From NCBI GenBank assembly GCA_002405405.1, contig DHLT01000301.1, forward strand, positions 1 through 37,368: a DNA stretch of 37,368 nt. The letters are read 5' to 3'. This document shows positions 16,927 through 26,090 of this stretch, piece by piece. The DNA is from Ignavibacteria bacterium UBA4661 (GTDB lineage: Bacteria > Bacteroidota > Ignavibacteria > Kapaibacteriales > UBA4661). The notes under the pieces were generated by a model, which worked only from the letters and a program-made list of their open reading frames with translations, was not told where the DNA came from and ran no database searches. The translations under genes and the position numbers were made by a program. Each line of letters opens with the position of its first letter. Position 1 is the first letter of the stretch.

Positions 16927-17994
16927 TCATTTTTTTGGCACAGGAAGAACACAATACTGTCGCACGACTTCGAGGATAGCCGTGTGATACGCAAACACCG
17001 TAGCGAGATCTTCTTTGTACGAACAGCAGTCAGTATTACTGAGTACAATGACGCTTGTGCGTACAGCAGGAAAGTAAAAATTCATCGAAGCAAAACCCGG
17101 TGCAAAGCCCGTATTGCCTAATCGCACCACTTGATTGGTCGAATCAATTGTAATGCCATAGCTGTATTCCGTTTTGCCGAAAAGCGGATGCTGGCGCGTT
17201 GCATTGGGCTTCGTAGTCGTGAGAAGTTGCATCATTCGTGGCGAGAGTAATTGCCCGCTATACAATACCCGATTCCATCGAGCTAAATCCCGTGCAGTTG
17301 AGATAAATGAACCTGCTGCAGGATAATTTTCTAAACTCGCTTGTTCCTGTTGAAATGTACCGGTACTGTCACGAGTGTAACCTTGCACTAAGTTCTTATA
17401 CTGCTTCACAGCAGGATGAAATGTCTGCGTCATGCCACAAAGTCGAAAAAGTTCTTGCGCACAGTCCGCAAAGGATTTCCCTGATGTTGCAGATACGATG
17501 CGCGACAACAATTCATAGCCACGTTGTGAGTAGGCGAAGCGCGTTCCTGCCGGAAAAGAAGACGGCTCTGTCAGCGATGTAATGCCATGTGTATGCGTCA
17601 ATAAATGATGTGCAGTAATCGTATCTGCCCATGCTTGTTGCAATTCCGGCAAATACTGACGAATCGGCGCGAAGAGATCTAATCGCTTACTCTCCACTTC
17701 TCGAAGTACCAACACACCGGTGAATTGCTTGCTAATTGACCCTACCACAAATTGACTTGTAGACGAGAAGGGCGTTTTCGTAACATTCCGCGCATACCCT
17801 TGCGATGCGGCATAGAGCGTAGTCGTGTCTTGTTGAATGAGCACCAATCCCGAAAAAGGGTATGGAGCATTGGAATTGTGAAGAATGCGATACAGAGCTT
17901 CTGTAAAGGTAGGTTTTGCTTGTGTGTACGCATTCTGTGGTTGTGCGATGTTCCACACAACGAAGAGAATGACAACAGAAAAAAAATTCTTCAC
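16927..17994 (-). CDS. Serine hydrolase, beta-lactamase class C/EstB-like
   Basis: Exported serine hydrolase of the beta-lactamase/D-Ala-D-Ala carboxypeptidase superfamily, 355 aa. An N-terminal hydrophobic signal (residues about 1-25) directs it out of the cytoplasm. The nucleophile motif SxxK is Ser86-Ile-Ser-Lys89 in VGSISKQF. The second motif, normally Tyr-x-Asn, reads Tyr155-Ser-Gln157, an Asn-to-Gln change. A LGNTGFAPGF segment near the C-terminus fills the place of the KTG/HTG motif. It may be an esterase or peptidase rather than a lactamase. The start is a GTG that overlaps the meaB stop in a GTGA arrangement, so translation is probably coupled. It is the last gene of the long minus-strand run. 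Confidence 0.85.
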   Translation of the reverse strand: MKNFFSVVILFVVWNIAQPQNAYTQAKPTFTEALYRILHNSNAPYPFSGLVLIQQDTTTLYAASQGYARNVTKTPFSSTSQFVVGSISKQFTGVLVLREVESKRLDLFAPIRQYLPELQQAWADTITAHHLLTHTHGITSLTEPSSFPAGTRFAYSQRGYELLSRIVSATSGKSFADCAQELFRLCGMTQTFHPAVKQYKNLVQGYTRDSTGTFQQEQASLENYPAAGSFISTARDLARWNRVLYSGQLLSPRMMQLLTTTKPNATRQHPLFGKTEYSYGITIDSTNQVVRLGNTGFAPGFASMNFYFPAVRTSVIVLSNTDCCSYKEDLATVFAYHTAILEVVRQYCVLPVPKK

Positions 17995-18992
17995 GATATG
18001 TCCTTGGATGAATGATGTTCACCGCGAAACATTTGTACTAGATGCAATGCTAATGCGGTAGGTGATGCAATACCGGCGCGTGCCTTCTCTTCGTAGTCCT
18101 CATAATGATGAGCAATCGCAGGATGTTCAAAAAATTGTTGATGGAGTAGTGCGGTCAGCGCATCGCGCATCCAATAACCGGCTTGCTCTGTGCGTAGACG
18201 AGCAATATCATCTGCACATGTTTGGCGAAATTGTTCACATATCGCCCACACATCGCTGATACCCTGATTCTCTGTTGCGCTGGCAAGGACCACCGGTGCC
18301 TCCCAAGCTGGATATTTTGGTGTCAGCAAATGTAATCCTGCCTGCAATCGGCGCTGAGTAAGCAATGATTGTTCGCGGTGAATGTCTGCTTTATTAACGA
18401 CAATAGCATCGCACATTTCCATAATACCACGCTTGATACCTTGCAACTCATCGCCGGCATTGGTAAGCATAATTGCCAAGAAAAAATCGGTGAGTCGTGC
18501 CACCGCTGTTTCAGATTGCCCAACGCCTACCGTTTCAACAATCACAACATCATAGCCCGCCGCTTCGCACAGAAGCATGGTTTCGCGGGTTTTGCGGGCA
18601 GTGCCACCGAGCGTCCCGCCCGAAGCAGAAGGACGAATAAAGGCATTCTCTTCGCGGGCAAGCAGAAGCATCCGTGTTTTATCGCCGAGAATAGCACCAC
18701 CCGTTCGCTCTGAACTGGGGTCAATTGCAAGCACGGCGACTTTTAACCCGAGCGAGCAGAGGTATAATCCCAATGCTTCGATGAAGGTACTTTTACCTGC
18801 ACCGGGAACGCCGGTAATGCCCAAACGAAATGCGCGTCCCGTTTGCGGAAGCACAGATTCGATGAGCAGTTGCGCTTGGCGAATATCTTCAGAACGTGTG
18901 CTTTCCACGAGTGAAATTGCCTTCGCCAACAAGCGACGATTCCCCATGCGAACACCGTTCTGCAATGTTTCGAGTGAAAGTGTTCGTGCCAT
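17991..18992 (-). CDS. meaB: Methylmalonyl-CoA mutase-associated GTPase MeaB
   Basis: G3E-family GTPase that escorts and protects B12-dependent acyl-CoA mutases. The P-loop is GVPGAGKST at residues 61-69. Downstream are VLAIDPSSERTGGAILGDKTRM (switch I/base region), VIVETVGVGQSE (Walker B/switch II) and VVNKAD (guanine specificity). Length from the ATG at 18992 is 333 aa, as expected; a longer frame to 19106 overlaps the flippase gene and is not credible. The gene starts two bases after the flippase stop and overlaps the hydrolase gene by four bases. No methylmalonyl-CoA mutase gene lies in this window, so the client must be encoded elsewhere. Confidence 0.94.
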   Translation of the reverse strand: MARTLSLETLQNGVRMGNRRLLAKAISLVESTRSEDIRQAQLLIESVLPQTGRAFRLGITGVPGAGKSTFIEALGLYLCSLGLKVAVLAIDPSSERTGGAILGDKTRMLLLAREENAFIRPSASGGTLGGTARKTRETMLLCEAAGYDVVIVETVGVGQSETAVARLTDFFLAIMLTNAGDELQGIKRGIMEMCDAIVVNKADIHREQSLLTQRRLQAGLHLLTPKYPAWEAPVVLASATENQGISDVWAICEQFRQTCADDIARLRTEQAGYWMRDALTALLHQQFFEHPAIAHHYEDYEEKARAGIASPTALALHLVQMFRGEHHSSKDIS

Positions 18993-18993
18993 G

Positions 18994-20313
18994 CTATGAT
19001 ACTTGAGAAGAAGATTTACCAAGAAGATGTCGCGCATACTGCCATGTATCGGGTATTGCACGCCCAAGATCCGTGATGCGTAGGGGGACATGTTGTTGCA
19101 GAGCATACCAACAGATCATACCCTGCACAGCCATGTAGGTGCCATAGCCAAGCGGAACAAGCGTTGCATTGTGCGTAAGTCCGATAGCGCACAGCATGAT
19201 CGCACCCGCGCCACCACCCCACCACACCGAGCGCAGAACAGCGCGACTTTGCCCAATACCGCTCAATGCCCCACCAAGCATAGTCAGTGGCAAAAAAGGA
19301 GCAATCCATGTTAGCACTACGAAATGGTGAATCGCACCTTCGTAATGCACAGGCAAGACCCATCGCAACACCATTGCCGTCATCCCCCAAAAAGAAGAAA
19401 GCGCAATACCTGCAAAACCCAAGATTAAAAATGACAATGCTTTTGATAGCACCGATGCTAATTCATCAAGACGATGTTCAGCATATAAGCGTGTTGCTAT
19501 CGGATAGAGAATTCCGGCAATCGCATCGGTGATATCCGTGCAGACACGAAAGAGTGTTTTCGCACTATTGTATAAGCCCACCACTCCAACACCAAAAAAG
19601 AATTGTACAGCATACACATCGAGTTGGCGGACACCATTATGGACAACACCAATGATTGTTTGATCGGCTCCAAAGCGGGTAAAATCACGCTTGTTGAAAC
19701 CTGCATCAATCCGCCATTGCCATGAAGAGCGCGTGAACCATGCAGAAGACAATGACGATGCGCCATGCCCACAGATGGTAATCCACGCAAGATGTTCAAA
19801 AGAAGTCAGCATGTTTTGTCCGAGGAAGATCACCGTCAAGATCGTCATCGTGCCATAGTATGCAGTGTTCACCCAAAAGACTTCTTTCATTTGAATATCA
19901 CGATACAACAGGCGAAGACCCACGACACGCACGCATCCGGCAAGAAGAAGAATTGGCACATAGCGCACTGCAACCACAACAGCATCGGCGAGCATTACTG
20001 CGCCACTGCCAATCACACTCAGTGCAAGAGCAAGTATAATGACACTGACGACTATTTTTCCATGCCATTGCACGCTCATTGCTACCGCCGAACCTCGTTG
20101 CGCGCCCGTGCCGAAGCGGATAATTCCCTGCAATGCAAAGCTATCGCTGATCGCAAAAACATACAGCACCAAGCCATTCAGCAAAGCAAATCTGCCGAAC
20201 TCCTCTGCCGGTAGTGTGCGAAACTGTATGATCTGCACAAAGCCATAGACAATGGCAAGGAGCTTATCAGCACCCGTCCATGAAAGTTTGGCAATGTGTT
20301 CTTGAATACGCAT
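18994..20313 (-). CDS. Polysaccharide flippase-like membrane protein (MOP/Wzx superfamily)
   Basis: A 439-aa integral membrane protein of the MATE/MOP flippase type, with about 12 hydrophobic segments. The opening segment (about residues 1-60, LSWTGADKLLAIVYGFVQII then FGRFALLNGLVLY) is typical of O-antigen or polysaccharide exporters, as is the central YAVQFFFGVGVVGLYNSAKTLF segment. It would move a lipid-linked glycan across the inner membrane. It lies 22 bp after purU and two bases before meaB. No glycosyltransferase genes flank it, which is unusual for Wzx-like genes and leaves the substrate open. Confidence 0.82.
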   Translation of the reverse strand: MRIQEHIAKLSWTGADKLLAIVYGFVQIIQFRTLPAEEFGRFALLNGLVLYVFAISDSFALQGIIRFGTGAQRGSAVAMSVQWHGKIVVSVIILALALSVIGSGAVMLADAVVVAVRYVPILLLAGCVRVVGLRLLYRDIQMKEVFWVNTAYYGTMTILTVIFLGQNMLTSFEHLAWITICGHGASSLSSAWFTRSSWQWRIDAGFNKRDFTRFGADQTIIGVVHNGVRQLDVYAVQFFFGVGVVGLYNSAKTLFRVCTDITDAIAGILYPIATRLYAEHRLDELASVLSKALSFLILGFAGIALSSFWGMTAMVLRWVLPVHYEGAIHHFVVLTWIAPFLPLTMLGGALSGIGQSRAVLRSVWWGGGAGAIMLCAIGLTHNATLVPLGYGTYMAVQGMICWYALQQHVPLRITDLGRAIPDTWQYARHLLGKSSSQVS

Positions 20314-20334
20314 ACAGTTTTTACAACTCGAAAA

Positions 20335-21207
20335 TCATTCAAATAAAATGACACGATTACCACACAAGAAGACACGCTCTTGCAAGACAAGATTGAGTGC
20401 GCGAGCAAGCACGGTTTTCTCGACATCACGACCGCGTTGTGCCATGTCGTTGGGGCTGTGCGTATGATCGACCGGTATCACGCTCTGTGCGATGATGGGT
20501 CCTTCGTCAAGATCATTCGTAACAAAATGCGCTGTCGCACCAATAATCTTGACACCCCGCTGATATGCTTGCTTGTAGGGCTGTGCGCCAATAAATGCCG
20601 GCAAAAATGAATGATGGATATTGATAATTCTACGTTCGTATCGCTCGACAAAACGAGGTGAAAGAATACGCATATACTTTGCAAGTACAATGTAATCCGG
20701 TTGATACGCATCAATACAAGCAATCATTTGTTCTTCTTGTTCATCACGTGAAATCCCCTCATGTGAAACACAATGAAAAGGAATGCTGAATTGTTCCGTC
20801 AGTGCTTGCAGGGTTGTATAATTCCCCGCTACAGCACATATCTCAGCTTGTAAATCACCGAAAGCATGGCGCAAGAGCAATTCCCCTAAACAGTGATATT
20901 CTTTCGTTACCAAGATCATCACGCGAGTTTTGCGTGGCGCACTGAAAAGAATACCTGCATCCATCGGGAGAACGGCGCGAAGCTCTTCGGTGAGTGTATG
21001 TTGCAGAGATATGATATCAGCATCGACAGGTACAGAGCCATGCTCGCCGCGCACCATCTCAAATTCCGTGCGCATGAAGAATTGTGCTGTATCGGCAGAG
21101 ACGAATTCATGATTCGAAATGATATTCAAATCGTGGCGCGCCAAGACACCTGTAATGCCATGCACAAGCCCCGTGCGGTCGCTACACATAATGCGAAGTG
21201 TTGTCAT
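20335..21207 (-). CDS. purU: Formyltetrahydrofolate deformylase
   Basis: Hydrolyses 10-formyltetrahydrofolate to formate and tetrahydrofolate, balancing one-carbon pools and supplying formate for purine synthesis. Residues 1-85 are an ACT-type regulatory domain (CSDRTGLVHGITGVLARHDLNI). Residues about 92-290 are the formyl-transferase fold, with catalytic Asn196 and His198 in INIHHSFLPAF and Asp234 in DLDEGPII. The start at 21207 gives 290 aa, the usual length; the frame to 21270 adds unconserved residues. It is the gene after lptB in the minus-strand run (85-bp gap) and precedes the flippase by 22 bp. Confidence 0.95.
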   Translation of the reverse strand: MTTLRIMCSDRTGLVHGITGVLARHDLNIISNHEFVSADTAQFFMRTEFEMVRGEHGSVPVDADIISLQHTLTEELRAVLPMDAGILFSAPRKTRVMILVTKEYHCLGELLLRHAFGDLQAEICAVAGNYTTLQALTEQFSIPFHCVSHEGISRDEQEEQMIACIDAYQPDYIVLAKYMRILSPRFVERYERRIINIHHSFLPAFIGAQPYKQAYQRGVKIIGATAHFVTNDLDEGPIIAQSVIPVDHTHSPNDMAQRGRDVEKTVLARALNLVLQERVFLCGNRVILFE

Positions 21208-21292
21208 ACTTTGTTGTGTTATGAATGTATTGTTGAATTGTGGTTTGCGTGATGGGAACATATCATGCACTCAAGAGTGGAGTACAAGACCA

Positions 21293-22027
21293 TTAAAATC
21301 GTTCTAACTTAAAGGATTCACCCAAATAGCGTCTGCGAACATCTTCGTTAGACGCAATCTCTTCAGCAGTGCCGGAGTAGAAAACTTGACCATCGATCAG
21401 GATATATGCGCGGTCGGTAATCGAAAGTGTTTCATGCACATTGTGGTCGGTAATCAGAACACCATAGCCACGATCACGGAGCTTATTGATAATCGACATA
21501 ATATCTTCGACTGCTATCGGATCAATCCCCGCAAAGGGTTCATCAAGCAAAATAAATTTCGGATTTGCCGCAAGTGTGCGTGCAATTTCACAGCGTCTGC
21601 GTTCGCCGCCCGACAGCATAAAACCTTTGCTCTTGCGAATATGCGTGATATTAAAATCGGTGAGTAATTCTTCCAATCGCTCTTTGCGTTGTGCTTTGTT
21701 GATGGGTTGTAATTCCAAAATTGCCATGATATTATCTTCCACCGACATGCGCCGAAAGACTGATGGTTCCTGTGGCAAATATCCAATACCAAGCCGTGCT
21801 CGCTTAAACATTGGCAAAGGTGTAATCTCGGTATCATCGAAATAGACCGCACCAATGCTGGGTTTAATCAAACCCACAATCATGTAGAATGATGTTGTTT
21901 TGCCTGCACCATTCGGACCAAGCAAACCAACGACTTCGCCTTGTTTGACCGATAGAGTAACATCGCGCACGACTGTGCGACTTTTATAAACTTTCACTAA
22001 TTGCGATGTTCGTAATTCGGATACCAT
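21293..22027 (-). CDS. lptB: Lipopolysaccharide export ABC transporter ATPase
   Basis: ATPase of the LptB2FG complex, which extracts LPS from the inner membrane and drives it along the Lpt bridge. Walker A GPNGAGKT is at 37-44, the signature LSGGE at 138-142 and Walker B ILLDEP near 159-164, followed by [12 protein letters not shown], a hallmark of LptB. The Q-loop [11 protein letters not shown] is also LptB-specific. At 244 aa it has the normal size. It follows the HhH/barrel gene by 27 bp. Its presence indicates a Gram-negative, LPS-bearing cell. The other lpt genes are not in the window. Confidence 0.95.
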   Translation of the reverse strand: MVSELRTSQLVKVYKSRTVVRDVTLSVKQGEVVGLLGPNGAGKTTSFYMIVGLIKPSIGAVYFDDTEITPLPMFKRARLGIGYLPQEPSVFRRMSVEDNIMAILELQPINKAQRKERLEELLTDFNITHIRKSKGFMLSGGERRRCEIARTLAANPKFILLDEPFAGIDPIAVEDIMSIINKLRDRGYGVLITDHNVHETLSITDRAYILIDGQVFYSGTAEEIASNEDVRRRYLGESFKLERF

Positions 22028-22054
22028 GAAAAAGAGAACGAATGAAACAACTGA

Positions 22055-24121
22055 TTACCATCGCACATCTGCTTGAAAGGAAATGCGCCGCTCGACATTG
22101 CCGGAGAATGCTGTGAGGTCGCTTCCCAGCGATGATGCGCCGACACGCGCGCTCACAAAACCATTAGCATACAGGTCAATCCACGCATTCGGCGAGTACT
22201 GCACCATGAGCATCATGCGACCACCACGCCCTTGAAAGACGGGGCTGACAAGCGTACCCGGAATACTCGACTCAAATGCCCAAATCGCAGAATCAAAACT
22301 TCCCGTGCTGTACCACAGCAAGCGTGATGTGATGCGAAATTGCCCAATCCCAGCCATATCGCCAAGCGTCCATTGTGCATCGCCGAACCACAACATACCT
22401 GCTTCGGGCATACTATTACCGCCTAAATTTCGATAGACGGTTTCGATGCGCGTTCGCAAGCGTAGAGCATCGCTCATGGTGTGTTGAATTTCTGCGCGAA
22501 ATGTCCAACGAGTATTCAAGAATTCGTCATACACCGGCACCCGCGATGAACCGATCCGCGCAAAATCATTGCCGGTGGTCAAGCGTGTGCGGAATGCCCA
22601 CAAAGTCTGTGGCGAGCTGTGCCATTGCAATTCGGAAAACACATCTATATCGCGCTCATGATTATCGATTGGTGAATTTGGGCTTGTTGAAGAAAAGATA
22701 TCCATGTACGAGTACACGCGCACTGTCCGCGACAAACGGTGGCTCCACCCTGCATAGAACCCTATCTCATCCGTTGGACGTGATGACTGTCCGAAATTAA
22801 TACCAAAGGGTGCGCGAAATGCCGAAGGAAATGCCCGTACACCTACCATCCATTCGTTGTTAGCAGAACGTGTGGTTGCACTCATACGACCACCGATATT
22901 ACTGTTACCATCTTTAGCAAACTCACCGGCAAGAAACCAATCATTTAATTGATATGTCGCAAACAGCGATGTAAAGAATGCGCTCTGCCCTTCGATAGCG
23001 GAAGAAGACGTACTAATCGAAGGATAATCGTAATTGATCGAAAATACCGTAGCACCAACTATGAAACGATTGTACTCATATTTCAGCGTTGTACCCAATG
23101 CACGTTCGGCTAGTGCATTGCGACGCTCAAGTTCCGTATCGGTGCGATAAAGCCCTTCTGTATAAAATGAAGTAATAACTTTTTTTGCGGTATCAATGCG
23201 ACCTGCACGCGGATAAAACGAACCCCATCCAAGTAACACTAGATTGCTCCCATCATCAAAAGTAAGTCGGTGTTGCAATGCCGCGCCACGAAATACTTGC
23301 CCCGTCAGTACTGAACGATTCAGCATAGCATCAACCCCGAATTGCATGGCGGGCGATATAACATCAACGCCTTTACCGGGTGCGCTCGCCTGCCACACGA
23401 TACTGCCCAAACCCGACAGCACCGAATAATCACCAACTGTCAGCTTCGTATGTTGCTCGGTACCGAATGTTAATTCAACACCACCGGTTACATAGTCGGC
23501 ATAACTTTGTTCACCCGGATCTTTATCCGTCAGCAAAGTTGCTCTAAGACCTGTTGTACCAACCTGTGTACGCATATCAAGTCGCTGATAAAACTCATGT
23601 TGATTCCCTACAAACCGACCTGTTTCTGTACCACGTAAAGTATTCAAACGATGCACACTGCGTGCGCGATAGAGAAATTCCATCGATGATGGCGTACTGG
23701 ACTGTCTGCGTGCACTGCTTCTTTTCGGCGATGATGCAGGGAGCATCGTGCAGTTCATGAGTACGAGATATTGCACTTCATCAAGCTGCAAGGAATCTCG
23801 AATATCATCAAGCGTCATATCGGCATTTCTTCGAGCCAGTGCCGTAATGCGTCGTGCAATCGGCAAGGTTAAACCGGGCAATTCTGCCAATTGTGCCGAA
23901 CGCACACGTCGAAGATTCAGTGGCTGGGCGGCGTATAATTCCAACACATCTAACTGTGGTGTAATGCCGGTGCGCTGTGCAAGCAATTCAAAGAGCAATT
24001 CAAGGTTGCGCACATCGCCTTTCTGCGATTCAACACTTTGTGCCATCATATCCGACACAAAACAAAAGTGCATGACACAAAGACATGCACTCCACAACAA
24101 TACATTCTGTTTCACCATCAT
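22055..24121 (-). CDS. Outer-membrane beta-barrel protein with N-terminal helix-hairpin-helix domain
   Basis: A 688-aa exported protein. A signal peptide ends around FVSDMMAQ. Residues about 40-120 form paired helix-hairpin-helix-like motifs (ELLAQRTGITPQLDVLELY, LRRVRSAQLAELPGLTLPIARRI, DMTLDDIRDSLQLDEVQYLVL), reminiscent of ComEA or type II secretion GspK-like HhH units. The remaining 550 residues are alternating aromatic/polar strands with many Arg, Tyr and Trp, ending in ISFQADVRW, whose terminal aromatic fits an outer-membrane barrel. I know such HhH-barrel proteins from Bacteroidota annotations but not their function. The TTG at 24127 could also start translation; ATGs at 24121 and 24118 are preferred. 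It directly precedes lptB. Confidence 0.72.
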   Translation of the reverse strand: MMVKQNVLLWSACLCVMHFCFVSDMMAQSVESQKGDVRNLELLFELLAQRTGITPQLDVLELYAAQPLNLRRVRSAQLAELPGLTLPIARRITALARRNADMTLDDIRDSLQLDEVQYLVLMNCTMLPASSPKRSSARRQSSTPSSMEFLYRARSVHRLNTLRGTETGRFVGNQHEFYQRLDMRTQVGTTGLRATLLTDKDPGEQSYADYVTGGVELTFGTEQHTKLTVGDYSVLSGLGSIVWQASAPGKGVDVISPAMQFGVDAMLNRSVLTGQVFRGAALQHRLTFDDGSNLVLLGWGSFYPRAGRIDTAKKVITSFYTEGLYRTDTELERRNALAERALGTTLKYEYNRFIVGATVFSINYDYPSISTSSSAIEGQSAFFTSLFATYQLNDWFLAGEFAKDGNSNIGGRMSATTRSANNEWMVGVRAFPSAFRAPFGINFGQSSRPTDEIGFYAGWSHRLSRTVRVYSYMDIFSSTSPNSPIDNHERDIDVFSELQWHSSPQTLWAFRTRLTTGNDFARIGSSRVPVYDEFLNTRWTFRAEIQHTMSDALRLRTRIETVYRNLGGNSMPEAGMLWFGDAQWTLGDMAGIGQFRITSRLLWYSTGSFDSAIWAFESSIPGTLVSPVFQGRGGRMMLMVQYSPNAWIDLYANGFVSARVGASSLGSDLTAFSGNVERRISFQADVRW

Positions 24122-24210
24122 GATCAATCGTTGTTACCTAACATGAAACGTACACACAATAACTCTTCGGCATCAATCTTTGCCTACAAAAACACTCTAC
24201 CATGCATCAA

Positions 24211-25008
24211 TTATGCGCCCATGATTTTGCCCCACATCCACGTAAAGCCGCCAACTAATATTGCATTCAATAACAAGATGACAAAACCATAGATTATCCC
24301 TTGTTTTGCGGTCAAGCGTGCATGGATTCCGCACACCATACCAACAACAAGATATTCCCAAATGGAGAAAACATTGAACATTGAAGCACTTAAATACAAT
24401 GCACCATGCTCTGTCGCATCAATGAATGCCGCAGGTGATGGTACGGCATGAATTGTATTCATAAAAAATTGCCCCAAGCACATGAGTATCGTACCAACCG
24501 CCGAAATTGTTGTTCCATAACTTGTTAAGCCGATAATCACACTCGTTGGGGGCGGCTCCGATTGAAAGAGGCGAATCATAACCCATAAAAATAATCCCAT
24601 CAAGGCGATGGAAATGAGCGACTTCGCAAAACCACCACCAATCGCACGTACAATACTAAAATCGCCGCCTTTTTTCATGTCTTCCGAAATCTCTTCGATT
24701 TTTGATTCGGGAACATTCTTTGCACGAAGTACTTTTTCTGTAGGTCGCCACTGCAATTCATAAATCTGCTGGCGTAGAATATCATTAGAACTAATTAAAA
24801 ACGACACAACAACAACGGCAAGTGTCGAAAGCAATGTTGCAAAAAAGAATGGTCGCATTGGATGCTCTACACGGCGCAGGGCAAGCTCTTGCGGAGACGT
24901 AATAATATCTACAAAGCCCGAGAGCCACGAACTTTCTTCTTGATCTTGATCCGAAGAATCCATGATCGGCTCTGTCGGCAATTCTTCATTAGCAGGAAAC
25001 TGTGTCAT
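24211..25008 (-). CDS. Yip1-like multi-pass membrane protein
   Basis: A 265-aa protein with an acidic cytoplasmic N-terminus (SSDQDQEESS) and about five or six membrane segments. The signature is a conserved helix before the first membrane span (WLSGFVDIITSPQELALRRVEHP), which is typical of the Yip1/YIP family found in Bacteroidota, then FFFATLLSTLAVVVVSFLI and paired hydrophobic segments near the end. Function in bacteria is unknown. The start at 25008 is chosen because upstream residues (to 25059) are an unrelated hydrophobic stretch. It heads the long minus-strand gene run and is divergent from the FKBP pair. Confidence 0.7.
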   Translation of the reverse strand: MTQFPANEELPTEPIMDSSDQDQEESSWLSGFVDIITSPQELALRRVEHPMRPFFFATLLSTLAVVVVSFLISSNDILRQQIYELQWRPTEKVLRAKNVPESKIEEISEDMKKGGDFSIVRAIGGGFAKSLISIALMGLFLWVMIRLFQSEPPPTSVIIGLTSYGTTISAVGTILMCLGQFFMNTIHAVPSPAAFIDATEHGALYLSASMFNVFSIWEYLVVGMVCGIHARLTAKQGIIYGFVILLLNAILVGGFTWMWGKIMGA

Positions 25009-25261
25009 AGAACAAGCGAAAAGTGAACAAAAAAGTGAAAAGAAAATACATACTTCCACACTATAGAAATATACTTTATTGTGTCAATAATATGTGAAAG
25101 ATTCAAGCCATAAAATGCCGAAATGGTATATTGCTGTTCTGTATCAGCGTCATGGTCGTTGCTTATCAAAGAGTAAAGATTCTCTTGGACAACGACTCAA
25201 GTAGTAAAATACATCTTTGTTTCACACTTTTTCTTTCATTAACAACGGAGTGATAGTAGAT

Positions 25262-26062
25262 ATGACAGCAGTAAAGTTTAATGCTTCGGTCAATCGTATG
25301 CTCGGATACATGTGTATTGCGCTATGCGTATGCATGATCAGTTCGACAACAGTAGTAGCACAAAAAAAATCCGACAAACCTGCACCTAAAACAAGTGGCA
25401 AAGCGGCAACCGCTAATCCCAATGCCCTCATCACATTCAAAGATTCGCTCAGCTATACCATTGGCATGGATGTAGCACGCAGTATTCGCAGTGGCAATTT
25501 GGATTTAGATATTGATAAATTCGTTGCCGGCTTACGCGCAATGATGGCATATGATTCTACTAAAAGAGGCAGTATTAAACCTCTTCTTACCGAAGATCAA
25601 GCTCGTGCATGCCTGCAAGCATTTCAAATTCAACGCATGAAAGAACAGTCAGCTATTAACGAACAAAAAGTCAAAGAAGCAAAAGTCGTTGCTGATTCCT
25701 TTATGCTTGCCAACAAGCAAAAACCGGGTGTTGTAACACTACCCAGCGGTGTACAGTATCTTTCGCTCAAGAGCGGATCAGGCAAGTCGCCGGCTGACAC
25801 CAGCGAAGTAACGGTGCACTATGTCGGTAAATTAATCGATGGTACAGTTTTTGACTCTTCGGTCGAACGCAATCAACCTGCAACATTCCGCTTGAATGGT
25901 TTGATTGATGCATGGAAAGAAGCACTCCCTAAAATGAAAGTCGGCGACAAATGGGTTCTGTATGTACCACCCGAAAAAGTGTATAAAGAAATGGGCGCAC
26001 CACCAAAAATTGGTCCGAATGCTGTTCTCATTTTTGAATTAGAACTGCTTGATGTTAAGTAA
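25262..26062 (+). CDS. FkpA-like FKBP-type peptidyl-prolyl isomerase, exported
   Basis: Periplasmic folding helper that catalyses Xaa-Pro isomerisation. It has a signal peptide (residues about 1-34), an FkpA-type dimerisation/chaperone segment (about 56-155, with DSLSYTIGMDVARSI) and an FKBP domain (about 158-266). The FKBP pocket is mostly kept: Tyr187, Phe197-Asp198, Trp218, Tyr241 and Phe258. The usual AYG before the flap reads VYK, and IPGW reads IDAW, so activity may be altered. The start at 25262 follows a long upstream TTG-opened frame that adds no signal-like residues. It is followed 28 bp later by a paralogous lipoprotein gene. Confidence 0.9.
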   Translation: MTAVKFNASVNRMLGYMCIALCVCMISSTTVVAQKKSDKPAPKTSGKAATANPNALITFKDSLSYTIGMDVARSIRSGNLDLDIDKFVAGLRAMMAYDSTKRGSIKPLLTEDQARACLQAFQIQRMKEQSAINEQKVKEAKVVADSFMLANKQKPGVVTLPSGVQYLSLKSGSGKSPADTSEVTVHYVGKLIDGTVFDSSVERNQPATFRLNGLIDAWKEALPKMKVGDKWVLYVPPEKVYKEMGAPPKIGPNAVLIFELELLDVK

Positions 26063-26090
26063 CTTTTTTTTGATCGTTTTTTCTTATCGA

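Noticed and set aside
16927..17994. A classical bla operon with BlaI/BlaR1 and this serine hydrolase
   Set aside because: The hydrolase is about 11 kb from the BlaI pair, in another gene run, and I saw no TACGAA/TTCGTA palindrome near it.
19765..20214. Plus-strand 149-codon His-rich frame
   Set aside because: It is the shadow of the flippase gene; the His richness comes from reading hydrophobic codons in reverse.
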